A DNA stretch of 64,000 nt from Desulfovibrio intestinalis (GCF_014202345.1 NZ_JACHGO010000004.1:124001-188000); one strand, 5' to 3'; positions 27,343 to 37,355 are shown, counted from the first letter of the stretch. Numbers and translations: made by a program. Notes: generated from the letters alone by a model not told the origin.

Positions 27343-29325
27343 TCAGGATTCTTGAACCACCAACCCTGCCAGCCCCGGCACTGCCTGACACGACACGCGC
27401 ATGTCTTTGTTGCCAAAGCCGTTGTCGTCCAGCGTGGCAAAACTTTCGGCTTCGGTGATTTCCACGGTAGCGCCGTCTGCTCCGGCCAGTTCCAGCCTTT
27501 GGAGCAAAAGTTCCCTTGCCCGCTCGCCAAGGGCATCAAGGCTGAATCCTCTGCGGATGCTTTCCGTCAGATCCAGCGCCGGAGCCCGCAAATGGCCGGA
27601 GCCAGTATCCGCGTAGACTTCCAGAGAATCGGTGGGCAGGGTAAGGGCCGCGCCAACGGCGTTGGCCACTGCCGTGTGGGGCGGACAGTCCACAGGCATG
27701 CCCAGGGCGGCAGCCAGATGCGGCCCGATGCAAGCCGCCGGGCCGCCCACCAGCCATGCCCGCGAGGGATGCGCCTCTTGCAGTGCCCGCAAGCCAGCCA
27801 GCGTGTAAATAGGCTGGGCGTTTATGCCCTTCACCAGATTTTTTGCTGCGCGGTTGATCTGCTCCAGAGCATCTTCCACGGTCATCCGGGCCAGATCGTG
27901 CGGTGCAAGACCGCATTGACGCGCCAGTGCTTCCATACCAGCCAGAGAGGCGGATACGTTTCCTGCCAGTTCTCCGGCCAGTTCGCCAGCCTCCTGACTC
28001 TGCGGAAAACTGTGCAGGGCATTGAGCGCGTCCAGCAGCGTCGGAAGGCTGCCCCCAAAGGCCATTGCTGGCCCCTGCCGTTCCGGCCCCACGCGGACGG
28101 AAGCCTCGGCCCCGGAGCCGTCAACGGATAAAAGAGAGTCGCCGCCCACGCCTATGGAAACTGAAGCCAGTGCGCGCACCAGTGTACGCCGCCCCTGAAG
28201 AACCATACCGTCCCTGTCCACCACGGGAGAACCGTCCACCACCAGAGCAATGTCTGTGGTAGTGCCGCCCATATCCAGCAGCAGGGCGCAGCCTTCACGG
28301 GCCGAGGGGCACAGGGCCAGAACGCCCATAACGCTGGCAGCCGGGCCAGAAAGGATGGACTGCACAGGCTCACGGCGCGAAAGGCTCAGTGGCACTGCCC
28401 CGCCGTCTGCCTTGAGCAGCCGCACGGCAGCCCGCACCCCGGCCCCTGCAAGGGCGTTTTCCACAGCATCAAGAAATCTGGAATGCAAGCGCTGCACAGC
28501 GGCATTAAAGTACGCTGTGGCAATGCGCCGGGGAAAATTCAGACGGCCCGAAAGCCTGTGCCCCAAGGTGACGTGCTGCGCGTTTGGTGAGGCTGCGTCC
28601 CGACTGTTTTGACCGGATGTTTCAGCTCCACGTGCCACGGCCTGCGCCATTTTTTGCTCGTGCGCTGGGTTACGCGGCGAAAATTTGCCCACGCAGGCCA
28701 CGGCGGCAATGCCTTTTTCACGCCAGCGGGCGGCCTGATTTTCCAGTTCGCTCACATCCAGCGGGCTGATTTCCGTTCCCCTGTGGTCCAACCCGCCGGG
28801 GACAATGCACACATGCTTTCCCAGGGCGAACCGCCGGGGATCAAGCCCCGGCCCGGCAGAAAGCGCAAGTGCCACGGCGTCGGCCTTGTCTTGCACAAGG
28901 GCGTTGACCGCCAGGGTTGCCCCCAGGGTCACGCGGCTGACGCGGCCCAGCAGGGCGGCCCCTTCGGAACACTCATTTGGGGAACTTGCAGAAGAAACGC
29001 TTTCATTGAGGGCGCGGGCCAGCGCCGCCAGCACTTCGCTTACCGAGGCAGGCAGGTCGTCGTGCTGTGTCGGCACCTTGGTAGCGGCCAGCAGATGCAT
29101 GCGCGCCAAAGGCGTGTGGCCCAAAGGCGTGTGCGCCAGATCCATGCGAGACAGGCGCGTTGCCGGATCGGCATTGTCCAGCACGCCAGATAAAGCTGCG
29201 GGGGCTTCTGCCAATCCAGCCTGATCCTGCGCAAGAAGAACCGCGTCCGTGTGGGTTCCTCCGGCATCGATGCCCAACAGAAAAATCTGTCCCCGAGGCG
29301 CGCCGTCACTATGTTTCTGCGTCAT
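27343..29325 (-). CDS. Hydantoinase/oxoprolinase family protein (HyuA-like)
   Basis: A 660-residue protein with the actin-like ATPase fold of the HyuA family. The first phosphate loop reads LLGIDAGGTHTDAVLL and the second LLLDMGGTTTDIALVVDG; the central AVRLLKADGGAVPL region is also conserved. ATP-dependent relatives open hydantoins, 5-oxoproline or acetone-type substrates, usually with a HyuB partner, which is absent here. A small repeat HTPLGHTPL lies near residue 65. AAAGGAAC precedes the ATG at 29325. The substrate cannot be assigned. It is divergent from ilvE across a long inverted repeat. Confidence 0.8.
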   Translation of the reverse strand: MTQKHSDGAPRGQIFLLGIDAGGTHTDAVLLAQDQAGLAEAPAALSGVLDNADPATRLSRMDLAHTPLGHTPLARMHLLAATKVPTQHDDLPASVSEVLAALARALNESVSSASSPNECSEGAALLGRVSRVTLGATLAVNALVQDKADAVALALSAGPGLDPRRFALGKHVCIVPGGLDHRGTEISPLDVSELENQAARWREKGIAAVACVGKFSPRNPAHEQKMAQAVARGAETSGQNSRDAASPNAQHVTLGHRLSGRLNFPRRIATAYFNAAVQRLHSRFLDAVENALAGAGVRAAVRLLKADGGAVPLSLSRREPVQSILSGPAASVMGVLALCPSAREGCALLLDMGGTTTDIALVVDGSPVVDRDGMVLQGRRTLVRALASVSIGVGGDSLLSVDGSGAEASVRVGPERQGPAMAFGGSLPTLLDALNALHSFPQSQEAGELAGELAGNVSASLAGMEALARQCGLAPHDLARMTVEDALEQINRAAKNLVKGINAQPIYTLAGLRALQEAHPSRAWLVGGPAACIGPHLAAALGMPVDCPPHTAVANAVGAALTLPTDSLEVYADTGSGHLRAPALDLTESIRRGFSLDALGERARELLLQRLELAGADGATVEITEAESFATLDDNGFGNKDMRVSCQAVPGLAGLVVQES

Positions 29326-29356
29326 GATCGCTTGTTCCTTTATGCCAAAAGGAAAC

Positions 29357-29487
29357 GCTGAGTTATTCCGTTTGGCTGCGTTGTTTCACTTTTTTTGAAA
29401 CAGTCGAGGTTTGAAACAGTCGAGGCCGGAAGAGTCCACTCCTGCTTCAAAAAAAGATCGCGCCTTGCCAAACGAAATAACTGCGCG
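29357..29487. repeat. Long imperfect inverted repeat between hyuA-like gene and ilvE
   Basis: Bases about 29357-29400 and 29448-29487 are inverted copies of each other: GAGTTATTCCGTTTGGC with GCCAAACGAAATAACTG, and CTTTTTTTGAA with TTCAAAAAAAG. Between them, TTTGAAACAGTCGAGG occurs twice in tandem. No open frame inside. It could be a remnant of a mobile element or a regulatory hairpin. Confidence 0.7.
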
Positions 29488-29725
29488 TTTACAGGAGGCT
29501 CTTTAATCAGTGCTTCCATAAGTATGGGGCAAGCATACGGCATGCCTCTTCACAGGGCCAGACCTTTCACCCGGCCTGTGGCGGCAAGGCTCGCAAAGCC
29601 CGCCCGCTCACGGCCTACTGCTTGCCATACGCCGCGCTTTACAGTAAATTTTTTCTCTTGCGGCCTCAGGCAGCCATGTGCGCCGCCGGAGATGCCGCCC
29701 TACTATGAGGCTTGCGGAGGACAGC

Positions 29726-30646
29726 ATGCAAAAGATGAAGTACATCTGGGTTGATGGCAAAATGGTTCCCTGGGATCAGGCTCAGGTTCACGTGCTTACC
29801 CATGCCCTGCACTATGGCAGCGCCATTTTTGAGGGCATTCGGGCCTACGCCTGTGCCGACGGCAGTTCCGCCGTATTCCGCCTTGAAGACCATTGCAAGC
29901 GCATGCTCAACTCCGCCAAAATTCTACGCATGAACCTTCCCCTCACCGCCGAAGAACTGGTGAAAGCCTGCATAGAAACCCTTGAAGCCAATGAGCTGAA
30001 AGAAGGCTATGTGCGCCCGCTCTCCTTTGTGGGCTACGGCGAAATGGGCGTCTACCCCGGCAACAACCCGGTGCAGACCATCGTTGCCACCTGGCCCTGG
30101 GGCGCGTACCTTGGCGCTGAAGCCCTTGAAAAGGGCATCCGCATCAAAACGAGCACCTTTGCCCGCAGCCATGTGAACACCAGCATGTCCAAGGCCAAAG
30201 CCTCGGGCAACTATATCAACTCCATTCTCGCCAAGGTGGAAGCCAAGGACGAAGGCTATGACGAAGCCGTCATGCTGGACACCAACGGCTACGTTTCCGA
30301 AGCCACTGGCGAAAATATCTTTATTGTGCGCGACGGCGTAATCAAGACCACCCCCTGGACGTCCATTCTTGGTGGCATCACCCGTGATTCCGTTATGAAG
30401 CTGGCCAAGGATCTTGGCTATGTTGTGGAAGAACAGCAGTTTACCCGCGATGAACTGTACATCGCCGATGAAGCCTTCTTTACGGGCACCGCTGCTGAGA
30501 TCACCCCCATTCGCGAACTGGACCACCGCCAGATCGGCGTGGGCCACGCTGGCCCCGTGACCAAGCATTTGCAGACCGAGTACTTCAAGATCGTCAAGGG
30601 CGAAAACCCCAAGTACGCCAGCTGGCTGCACCACTATAAAGTCTAG
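29726..30646 (+). CDS. ilvE: Branched-chain amino acid aminotransferase
   Basis: A 306-residue fold-type IV PLP enzyme that transaminates valine, leucine and isoleucine with 2-oxoglutarate. Early blocks are YIWVDGKMVPWDQAQVHVLTHALHYGSAIFEGIRAY. The PLP-lysine region is KAKASGNYINSILAKVEA, and the family signature EATGENIFIVRDGVIKTTPW follows. The ATG at 29726 is chosen because GGAGG lies 7 bases before it and the length matches IlvE; the frame is open further upstream. It is followed by a GC-rich hairpin and then dnaX. Confidence 0.94.
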   Translation: MQKMKYIWVDGKMVPWDQAQVHVLTHALHYGSAIFEGIRAYACADGSSAVFRLEDHCKRMLNSAKILRMNLPLTAEELVKACIETLEANELKEGYVRPLSFVGYGEMGVYPGNNPVQTIVATWPWGAYLGAEALEKGIRIKTSTFARSHVNTSMSKAKASGNYINSILAKVEAKDEGYDEAVMLDTNGYVSEATGENIFIVRDGVIKTTPWTSILGGITRDSVMKLAKDLGYVVEEQQFTRDELYIADEAFFTGTAAEITPIRELDHRQIGVGHAGPVTKHLQTEYFKIVKGENPKYASWLHHYKV

Positions 30647-30653
30647 TTACTCT

Positions 30654-30680
30654 GGCGCGCCCGGTTTCGCCGGGCGCGCC
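30654..30680 (+). terminator. GC-rich hairpin between ilvE and dnaX
   Basis: GGCGCGCCCGG and CCGGGCGCGCC-type arms pair around a TTTC loop. No T run follows on the plus strand. It ends only 11 bases before the dnaX ATG, so it may influence dnaX translation as much as ilvE termination. Confidence 0.5.
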
Positions 30681-30691
30681 CATAAAAACTC

Positions 30692-32818
30692 ATGAAGCAT
30701 CTTTCCCTCGCATCACGCTACCGCCCCCAGACCTTTGCTCAAGTGGCGGGACAGGATATGGTCAAGGCCGTCCTTTCCCGCGCTGCTGCCGAGGACAGGC
30801 CTGCTGCCGCCTATCTCCTGAGCGGCACACGCGGCGTGGGCAAGACCACCATCGCCCGAATTTTCGCCAAAGCCCTCAATTGCGAGCACGCGCCAGGCCC
30901 GGAACCCTGCAACGAATGCGCCCAGTGCCGCAAGATCACGCAAGGCGTACATGTAGACGTGACGGAAATCGACGGCGCTTCCAACAACAGCGTTGAAGAC
31001 GCCCGTTCACTGCGCGAAACCATCGGCTACGCCGCCATGGAAGGCCGCTACAAGGTCTTCATCATCGACGAAGCCCACATGCTCACGCGCAACGCTTTCA
31101 ACGCCCTGCTCAAAACGCTGGAAGAGCCGCCAGAACGCGTGGTTTTCATCTTCGCCACCACCGAGGCGCACAAATTTCCCATCACCATTGTGAGCCGCTG
31201 CCAGCACTTCGTTTTTCGCCATCTGGGCGAGGACGCGCTGGTGGACCACCTTTCGGGCGTGCTGCGCAAGGAAGGCGTTACTTTTGAAGAAAACGCCGTG
31301 CGCCTTCTGGCGCGCCGGGCCGCTGGCAGCGTGCGCGACAGCATGTCCCTGCTGGACCAGACGCTGGCTCTGGGCGGCGCGGAACTGACGGCAGCCGCAA
31401 CCCGTCAGGTGCTCGGCCTTGCCGGGCAGGAAATGTTCGGCAATCTTTTTGACGCGCTGCATGTGCAGGACTGCGCCGCCGTGGCCGATCTTTGCAGTCA
31501 AATCTTGCAGCAAGGCGTTGATATTGGATTTTTTGTACGGGAACTCGCTGGCAACCTGCGCAATCTTTTTCTTCTGCGCCAAGGCGGCGAAGCCATGTTG
31601 CCAAGCCTGCGCCTGCCCGCTGACGAAGCCGCCTTGTGGCAAAGCCTTGCCCCGCGTTTCTCCACGGCCCACCTGCACGCTGCATGGCAAATGACGCTGG
31701 ACTCGCAGCGCGGCATTGTGCAAAGCCCGGAACCCGCGGCGGCCCTTGAGCTGTTGCTGCTCAATCTGGCTCTGCTGCCACAATTGCTGCCCGTTGGGCA
31801 ACTGACGCCCGACCAGATGGCTGGTCAGGGTTTGGGCCAAGCATCAGGTCAAGGATTGGGCCAGCCAGCAGGGCAATCATCTGGCGCGCAACAAGGCGCC
31901 GCACCTGCAAGGCCATCAGGCCAGCCAGCAGCCCCGGCACAAGCCGTGTCCCCGGCAGCTTCCCACGCCGCCAGCCAACAGCCCACGGGGCAGACTGGCG
32001 GGCACGCTGCACCGCAACAGCCCCATGCCGGAGGCGATCCTTCCCGCAATGGCTATGGCGCACAGGGCGCAGGCATGGGCAGAAGCCCGGCGCGCCCGCG
32101 TGATGCGGCCACGGCTCCCGGTCCTGCCGCTGACGGAGATGAAGCAGAAGGCTCTGACCCTGCCGCAAGGCGCTTCCCGCAGAGCAGCACCAACCACAAC
32201 AGCGCAGGCAGCGCGTCAACCGCGCATGCTGATACGGGGCACAGGACCGATCCCCCGGGCATGCCCGCCTCTCTTGTGGAAAACGATGCTCCCTGGGGCG
32301 ACGATGCGGATGGTTCGTGGGGCGCTCCGCCCTATTCGGATGAGGAAATTGAATCCGAAGCTGGCTCTGACTTTGCCACCGGAATTCCCTGGGATGAGCC
32401 TGAAACGGATACTACGGATACTGCTGTTGCAGCATCGCCGGGTCCAGCCCCAAAAGCGGCAGGCAGTTCCAGCCATGACTGGCAGAGTTTTTACGCTTTT
32501 TGCGTTGCCGAGCAGGCTGCTGCACGGCTGACCCTGGCTCCGTATCTGCTTCGCGGCATTGGCGTGCAGTGGAGCGACGGCGTCCTTCGGCTGCAGCCAA
32601 GAACAGAAACACAGCTGAACCAGCTTGAAAAACAGAGCAAAGCACTGTATGCGGCATTGGCTGCCTATGGGGCGGGGGACACGCAGGTGGAAATCATCGC
32701 CCCCAAGCCACATCGGCCAGAAGCCGAGCTGATTGAAGAATTCAGGCGTAAAGAGGCTCTGCAACCCTGCTTTGAAGTACTCAACGCTTCATTGAAGGGC
32801 TGCCGGCCCATAGAATAG
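30692..32818 (+). CDS. dnaX: DNA polymerase III subunit gamma/tau
   Basis: A 708-residue clamp-loader ATPase. Walker A is GTRGVGKT near residue 45, a four-Cys zinc module follows (CEHAPGPEPCNECAQC), Walker B with DEAH is IIDEAHMLTRNAF, and the SRC motif is in TIVSRCQHF. Residues about 375-600 are a low-complexity Gln/Gly/Ala/Pro linker with GQGLGQASGQ-type repeats, then a C-terminal tau-like domain (residues about 605-700). The start lies at an ATG with no clear ribosome binding site, right after a strong hairpin. It heads the classic dnaX-ebfC-recR group. Confidence 0.94.
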   Translation: MKHLSLASRYRPQTFAQVAGQDMVKAVLSRAAAEDRPAAAYLLSGTRGVGKTTIARIFAKALNCEHAPGPEPCNECAQCRKITQGVHVDVTEIDGASNNSVEDARSLRETIGYAAMEGRYKVFIIDEAHMLTRNAFNALLKTLEEPPERVVFIFATTEAHKFPITIVSRCQHFVFRHLGEDALVDHLSGVLRKEGVTFEENAVRLLARRAAGSVRDSMSLLDQTLALGGAELTAAATRQVLGLAGQEMFGNLFDALHVQDCAAVADLCSQILQQGVDIGFFVRELAGNLRNLFLLRQGGEAMLPSLRLPADEAALWQSLAPRFSTAHLHAAWQMTLDSQRGIVQSPEPAAALELLLLNLALLPQLLPVGQLTPDQMAGQGLGQASGQGLGQPAGQSSGAQQGAAPARPSGQPAAPAQAVSPAASHAASQQPTGQTGGHAAPQQPHAGGDPSRNGYGAQGAGMGRSPARPRDAATAPGPAADGDEAEGSDPAARRFPQSSTNHNSAGSASTAHADTGHRTDPPGMPASLVENDAPWGDDADGSWGAPPYSDEEIESEAGSDFATGIPWDEPETDTTDTAVAASPGPAPKAAGSSSHDWQSFYAFCVAEQAAARLTLAPYLLRGIGVQWSDGVLRLQPRTETQLNQLEKQSKALYAALAAYGAGDTQVEIIAPKPHRPEAELIEEFRRKEALQPCFEVLNASLKGCRPIE

Positions 32819-33026
32819 TAGAGTCCGCACGCCAGTCGGCGGAGAGCATACCCGCCGCAGGGCAGTTATCCTGCCATATGGCAGAATGCTCTGGCGGAAC
32901 AACACGTTGAACAGCCCTTTCCGGCGAGGTTGCGCCATCTGCCTTGCAAAGCAGCGGCACCGCGCGCCGGATTTTTGCGCCACTACATGGTACTCGGCTT
33001 TAACCACAATATTTAAGGAGAAACAC

Positions 33027-33338
33027 ATGCGCAACATGAACGACATCCTGCGCCAGGCGCAGGTTATGCAGAATAAGATCGCCAAACTCCAGCAGGAAAT
33101 GGGCGACCACAGCTATGAAGCCACCAGTGGCGGCGGCATGGTCAAGGCCGAAGTTTCCGGCAAGCAGGAACTGCGCAAGATTACCATTGACCCCAAGGCT
33201 CTGGAAGGCGGCGATGTGGAAATGCTGCAAGACCTCATTCTTGCTGCCGTCAACGAAGCCGGACGCATTGCCCGTGAAACTATGGACCGCGAAATGAGCA
33301 ACATTTCCGGCGGCATCAAGCTGCCCGGTCTTTTCTAG
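33027..33338 (+). CDS. ebfC: YbaB/EbfC family nucleoid-associated protein
   Basis: A 103-residue protein with the whole YbaB fold: helix ILRQAQVMQNKIAKLQQEM, the strand GGGMVKAEVSGKQELRKITIDP and the C-terminal helix AVNEAGRIARETMDREM, ending in a Gly-rich GGIKLPGLF. These proteins form dimers that bind DNA without strict sequence need. AAGGAGAAACAC precedes the ATG at 33027. The position between dnaX and recR is conserved in many bacteria; the recR start is 4 bases after its stop. Confidence 0.93.
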   Translation: MRNMNDILRQAQVMQNKIAKLQQEMGDHSYEATSGGGMVKAEVSGKQELRKITIDPKALEGGDVEMLQDLILAAVNEAGRIARETMDREMSNISGGIKLPGLF

Positions 33339-33342
33339 GTTC

Positions 33343-33954
33343 ATGAACACACGTATTCCCGAACCGCTCAAGGCCCTGGTAGAGCAGCTGGCGCGCCTGC
33401 CGGGCCTTGGCCCCAAATCCGCCATGCGAGCGGCCATGGTTTTGCTGAAATGGCCGGAAGCCGAAACGCGCCGCCTTGGCCGTGGCATCCACGACCTGCG
33501 CGACAATCTGCACCTGTGCTCGCGCTGCGGCGGTCTTTCGTCCACAGACCCTTGCCCGGTCTGTGCCGATGCAGAACGCGCCCGCGACACGCTTTGCCTT
33601 GTTACTGAATGGGACAGCATGCTGACCCTTGATGAAGGCGGCTTTTACCGCGGCCAGTATATGATTTTGGGCGGCCTGCTGGCTCCTCTGGACCGGGTGG
33701 ATTCTGAAAGCCTTGATACGGACAGGCTTGTGCATCGCCTGGAAGAAGGCGAAATAGCAGAACTTATTCTTGCTCTTGGCGCAACCCTTGAGGCGGAAAA
33801 CACCGCTACCTTTATACGCCAGATGGTAGCCAAGCGTTTTCCGCAGGTGCGGATTTCACGTCTCGCCCAAGGCATCCCCCTTGGAGCCGAGGTAAAGTAT
33901 ATGGATAAGGAAACCCTGCGCCAGTCTTTGCAATACCGCCAGGATCTCAAATAA
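33343..33954 (+). CDS. recR: Recombination mediator protein RecR
   Basis: A 203-residue protein for RecFOR-dependent loading of RecA on gapped DNA. The N-terminal helix-hairpin-helix (LARLPGLGPKSAMRAA), the four-Cys zinc finger CSRCGGLSSTDPCPVC near residues 58-73 and the Toprim domain (VTEWDSMLTLDEGG, YRGQYMILGGLLAP) are all present. The C-terminal Walker-like RLAQGIPLGAEVKYMD is conserved. Length is standard. Confidence 0.96.
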   Translation: MNTRIPEPLKALVEQLARLPGLGPKSAMRAAMVLLKWPEAETRRLGRGIHDLRDNLHLCSRCGGLSSTDPCPVCADAERARDTLCLVTEWDSMLTLDEGGFYRGQYMILGGLLAPLDRVDSESLDTDRLVHRLEEGEIAELILALGATLEAENTATFIRQMVAKRFPQVRISRLAQGIPLGAEVKYMDKETLRQSLQYRQDLK

Positions 33955-34141
33955 TCCTGGGAAGATTGATTTAGGATATCTTCTTCAAGGTTAAGACATG
34001 CGCGTTTCAACTGGCGTCTGTTCAGGCAGCCGCCAGAGCATTGCAACATAAAATGCCCTGGCAATCCCCATCTTTCGTCCGGCGGCGTCCGCCCGCCACG
34101 CTTTCTGCAAAAAACATCTTCTCTACCGCCGGGAGGTCCCG

Positions 34142-34981
34142 ATGGAACTAACCAGTTCTTCCGTCCAATCCGTCATGTTGCATCCGGTCATGCAAGCCAC
34201 TGTGGCGGGCCTGTTTTCCTGGCTTTCAGTAACGCTTGGCGCGGCGTTCATATTCACCCGGCGTGAGTTCTCGCGCAAAGCTATGGACTGCCTTCTGGGC
34301 GCGGCTGGCGGTATGATGCTGGGCGCGGCGTTTTTTGGACTTTTGCAGCCCGCGATGGAAATGGCCGGGCACGCAGGGCGCCTAGGATTTTTACCCGTGG
34401 TTTTTGGCCTTTTGCTGGGCGCAGCCTTTCTTTTGCTTCTGGACCGCGCCCTGCCCCACCTGCATCTGGTTCAGGGCACCACCGAGGGCATCTCCACCAG
34501 CTGGAGGCGCAGCGTGCTTCTGGTTACAGCCATGGCCCTGCACCACATTCCTGAAGGACTCGCCATTGGCGTGGGCTACGGCGCTGCCGCCGCTGAAAGC
34601 GCAATGAGCGCCAGCATCGAAAGCCTTGGCATGAGCACGGCTTTGGTGCTCACTGTATCCATCATGCTGCAAAACCTGCCCGAGGGCATGGTTGTTTCAA
34701 CGGCTTTGCGGGCCGAAGGCTATTCGGCAAAAAAATCTTTCTTTTATGGCATGCTCTCTGGCGTTACCGCGCCCATTGGCGCCATACCTGGCGCTCTGGC
34801 CGCAGGCGTGGCGGCGGGTATATTGCCCATAGCTCTGGCCTTTGCCGCGGGCGCTATGATCTATGTGGTTTTTGAAGAAGTCATTCCTGAAGCCAATGCG
34901 TCCGGCAATGGCAATGCCGCCTCAGTTTCATGTATTTTCGGGGTTTGCCTGGTTATGGCGCTCACAACACTGCTTGGTTGA
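34142..34981 (+). CDS. ZIP family metal transporter
   Basis: A 279-residue membrane protein with about eight helices. The metal-binding signatures are HHIPEGLAIGVG in helix 4 and QNLPEGMVVSTAL in helix 5, with an acidic FEEVIPEA in a later helix. It fits the GufA-like ZIP branch, which imports zinc or other divalent metals. Between helices 3 and 4 is a short loop with two His (LPHLHL). GGGAGGTCCCG precedes the ATG. It is a single gene; no metal regulator is adjacent. Confidence 0.88.
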   Translation: MELTSSSVQSVMLHPVMQATVAGLFSWLSVTLGAAFIFTRREFSRKAMDCLLGAAGGMMLGAAFFGLLQPAMEMAGHAGRLGFLPVVFGLLLGAAFLLLLDRALPHLHLVQGTTEGISTSWRRSVLLVTAMALHHIPEGLAIGVGYGAAAAESAMSASIESLGMSTALVLTVSIMLQNLPEGMVVSTALRAEGYSAKKSFFYGMLSGVTAPIGAIPGALAAGVAAGILPIALAFAAGAMIYVVFEEVIPEANASGNGNAASVSCIFGVCLVMALTTLLG

Positions 34982-35288
34982 ACCGCCCATACGCATGTGA
35001 AGAGGTATTTTTTCAACTGACATGCTATAAATTTTTTTCAGGGACGGCCGAAAGAATATGTAAACAGCTGACCAAAAACTGCTAACCTTGCGAGGAACGT
35101 GGTTTTACCGCTTGCAGCCATGTTTTTTTTCAATTACTATCGAACAACTCATATTTAAAATTGGTGTCCTAACTTTCACGCTGAATGCGGACCTCATGAC
35201 TTGTGACTTTATGCACAGAAAAAAAAGGAGCAGAAATGCAGCAACTCGTGCATGGAAGCTCTTTTTAAATACAACCTTCCCTCTGCCT
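34982..35288. other. Intergenic stretch, nothing recognised
   Basis: About 300 AT-rich bases between the ZIP gene and a repeat element; an 88-codon open frame over the repeat at 35088-35354 is not supported by any motif. Confidence 0.4.
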
Positions 35289-35482
35289 CTAGAGCATTCC
35301 AACTTTGAAATGTTCAGGTGGCTGCGTGAGCATACGTCCGCCGTGGAGGCGTAAGCGCGACTTCAGCCTTTGAGACGCAGGAAGCTACGGATGAAAACAG
35401 CACCGCTATTTATTTGCGCTATTAAACGCCGAGCGCGTATTAAACATTGAGAATACACCTTCTCAAAGTTAATCTGCTCTAA
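35289..35482 (-). repeat. CTAGAGCA element, class II, reversed and enlarged
   Basis: A class II copy of the dispersed element in reverse orientation, about 194 bases. It shows the GGTGGCTGCGTGAGCA / CCGCCGTGGAGGCGTAAGCGC core (compare 40872-41021) and the end CTCAAAGTTAATCTGCTCTA. It carries about 40 additional internal bases. Confidence 0.8.
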
Positions 35483-35609
35483 GTTAACACGAAGATTTCG
35501 GGCTGCATCTGCGGGCAGCTCCGTACGATATAGTACCGCCAGCACAGGCAAACCTGAACGTTTCCTCCGCACCTTGTGCCTCTGGAAGCGGCGACCAAGG
35601 ATGAACTGT

Positions 35610-37229
35610 ATGAATCTTACCCTCAGCCTTCGCATGACCATCTTTTTCTTCATAGGCCTCATACTGGCCTGTGCAGCTATGCTTGTAAGCTTCAACATGA
35701 CTTTGGGCGACAGCCTTTCTTCCACTCATATGTGGAAGGCCCTGGCTGGCGGCGCTGTTGCCATCGTTGTTTTAGGAGCCATCGGCGCCCTGCTTATCAA
35801 CAACTGGCTTTCGCCCATTCGGAAATGCGTTCGCTACGCAGAAGCCATTTCCTCAGGGCACGAAGACGCCAAGCTTGATGTATACCGCACAGACTGCCTT
35901 GGGCATCTGGCCGAATCACTTCGTATCATGGTGTCAAAACTGGAAGGCCAGGCCCACTGGTACGAAAGCATTCTCAACACCCTGCCCCTGTCCGTTTCTG
36001 TTACAGACAACGATATGATCTGGACATTCTGCAACACCAACGCGCTTGGAACGATGAGCAAAACCTGTCAGACCGATGTGGTTGGCAAACACTGCTCCGA
36101 AAAGAAGGGCAATATCTGTAATACGCCCGAGTGCGGCATTGAGCAGCTGCGCCTGGGCAACAAAAGAGTCATCAACCATATGCCCAACGGCAAGACCATG
36201 CAGATAATGCTGGACTACCTGAGGGATGCTCAGGGCAAGCACATCGGGCATGTGGAAATAGGTGAAGACATCACCGAAAAGGTACTTCTTGAAAAGAAGG
36301 CAGCAGCCGCAGCCCACAAGGCCAGAATGGACACCGTGACCCAGCTTGAAGGCGTGGTAGCTCATCTGCAAAAAGCCGCCGACACTCTCAATGCGTCGTT
36401 GGGCGATGTGCGCGACAAGGCAGACGTTGCCGCCGACCGCATGGCCGAAACAGCCACGGCCATGAACGAAATGAACGCCACGGTTCTTGAAGTGGCCCAC
36501 AATGCCGAAGCAGCGGCTGAAGCCGCCACCTCGGTGCAAGGGAACGCCCAGGATGGCGCTGCCATCGTGCTGCGCACCATACAAAGCATGCAGACCGTGC
36601 AGCAGCAGTCCAGCGGCCTCAAGGGCGACATGCTCGACCTCGACAAGCAGGCCAGGGATATCGGCACGGTGCTCACCCTCATTCGTGACATTGCCGACCA
36701 GACCAACCTGCTGGCCCTCAATGCCGCCATTGAAGCGGCCCGCGCGGGTGAAGCCGGACGAGGCTTTGCCGTAGTTGCCGACGAAGTGCGCAAGCTGGCC
36801 GAAAAAACCATGAGCGCTACCCGTGAAGTGGAAACCGCCATTGCGGCCATTCAGGAAGGCACGGGCAAAAGTTCCACCACTGTGGACGGCACGGTAAATT
36901 CCATTGATGAAGTAGGCCGTATGGCTGAAGAATCCGGGCAATCGCTGGAGCGCATCTCCAGCCTGGCTGGCGACTCCAGTTCGCGTGTGTCTGCCATTGC
37001 CGCCGCTGCCACGGAACAATCCGCGGCCTCCGAAGAAATCAACCGCAATATTGCCGAGGTCAACACGCTGAGTGCCCACATTGCCGAATCTATGGACCTG
37101 GCGGCGCGTCAGGTCAGTGATATGGCAGGTCAGGTTAGCATTGTCACAGGCATACTGGACAACATCCGGCAGGAAGACAAAGATCAGGCACTTGCCGCTG
37201 AAAACGAATCCAGACCCCACGCTGCCTGA
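35610..37229 (+). CDS. Methyl-accepting chemotaxis protein with cysteine-bearing PAS domain
   Basis: A 539-residue chemoreceptor. Two membrane helices (residues about 9-28 and 42-64) are separated by a very short external loop, so sensing is probably cytoplasmic. A HAMP-like linker follows. A PAS-type domain (residues about 110-225) carries an unusual Cys-rich stretch: CNTNALG, then [10 protein letters not shown], then CNTPEC. The C-terminal signalling coiled coil contains the highly conserved tip [24 protein letters not shown] precedes the ATG at 35610; an ATG three codons earlier is badly spaced. The ligand is unknown; metal, heme or redox sensing are possible. Confidence 0.88.
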   Translation: MNLTLSLRMTIFFFIGLILACAAMLVSFNMTLGDSLSSTHMWKALAGGAVAIVVLGAIGALLINNWLSPIRKCVRYAEAISSGHEDAKLDVYRTDCLGHLAESLRIMVSKLEGQAHWYESILNTLPLSVSVTDNDMIWTFCNTNALGTMSKTCQTDVVGKHCSEKKGNICNTPECGIEQLRLGNKRVINHMPNGKTMQIMLDYLRDAQGKHIGHVEIGEDITEKVLLEKKAAAAAHKARMDTVTQLEGVVAHLQKAADTLNASLGDVRDKADVAADRMAETATAMNEMNATVLEVAHNAEAAAEAATSVQGNAQDGAAIVLRTIQSMQTVQQQSSGLKGDMLDLDKQARDIGTVLTLIRDIADQTNLLALNAAIEAARAGEAGRGFAVVADEVRKLAEKTMSATREVETAIAAIQEGTGKSSTTVDGTVNSIDEVGRMAEESGQSLERISSLAGDSSSRVSAIAAAATEQSAASEEINRNIAEVNTLSAHIAESMDLAARQVSDMAGQVSIVTGILDNIRQEDKDQALAAENESRPHAA

Positions 37230-37314
37230 CAAAGCCGCAGCCTTTTGCCCGATCCGCACAAATTTTTGGCTGCTCAAAACGCCACAGTGTGCGCTGTACA
37301 GACAGGTCAGACAA

Positions 37315-37355
37315 ACATCCGCTGGAGCAACCGCCCGGCGGATGTTTTTTGTTTT
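37315..37355 (+). terminator. Terminator after the chemoreceptor gene
   Basis: ACATCCGC pairs with GCGGATGT around a 15-base loop and is followed by TTTTTTGTTTTT, 85 bases after the stop codon. Confidence 0.8.

Noticed and set aside
30692-32818. Programmed frameshift in dnaX giving a gamma form
   Set aside because: No A AAA AAG-type slippery run was seen in the expected region.
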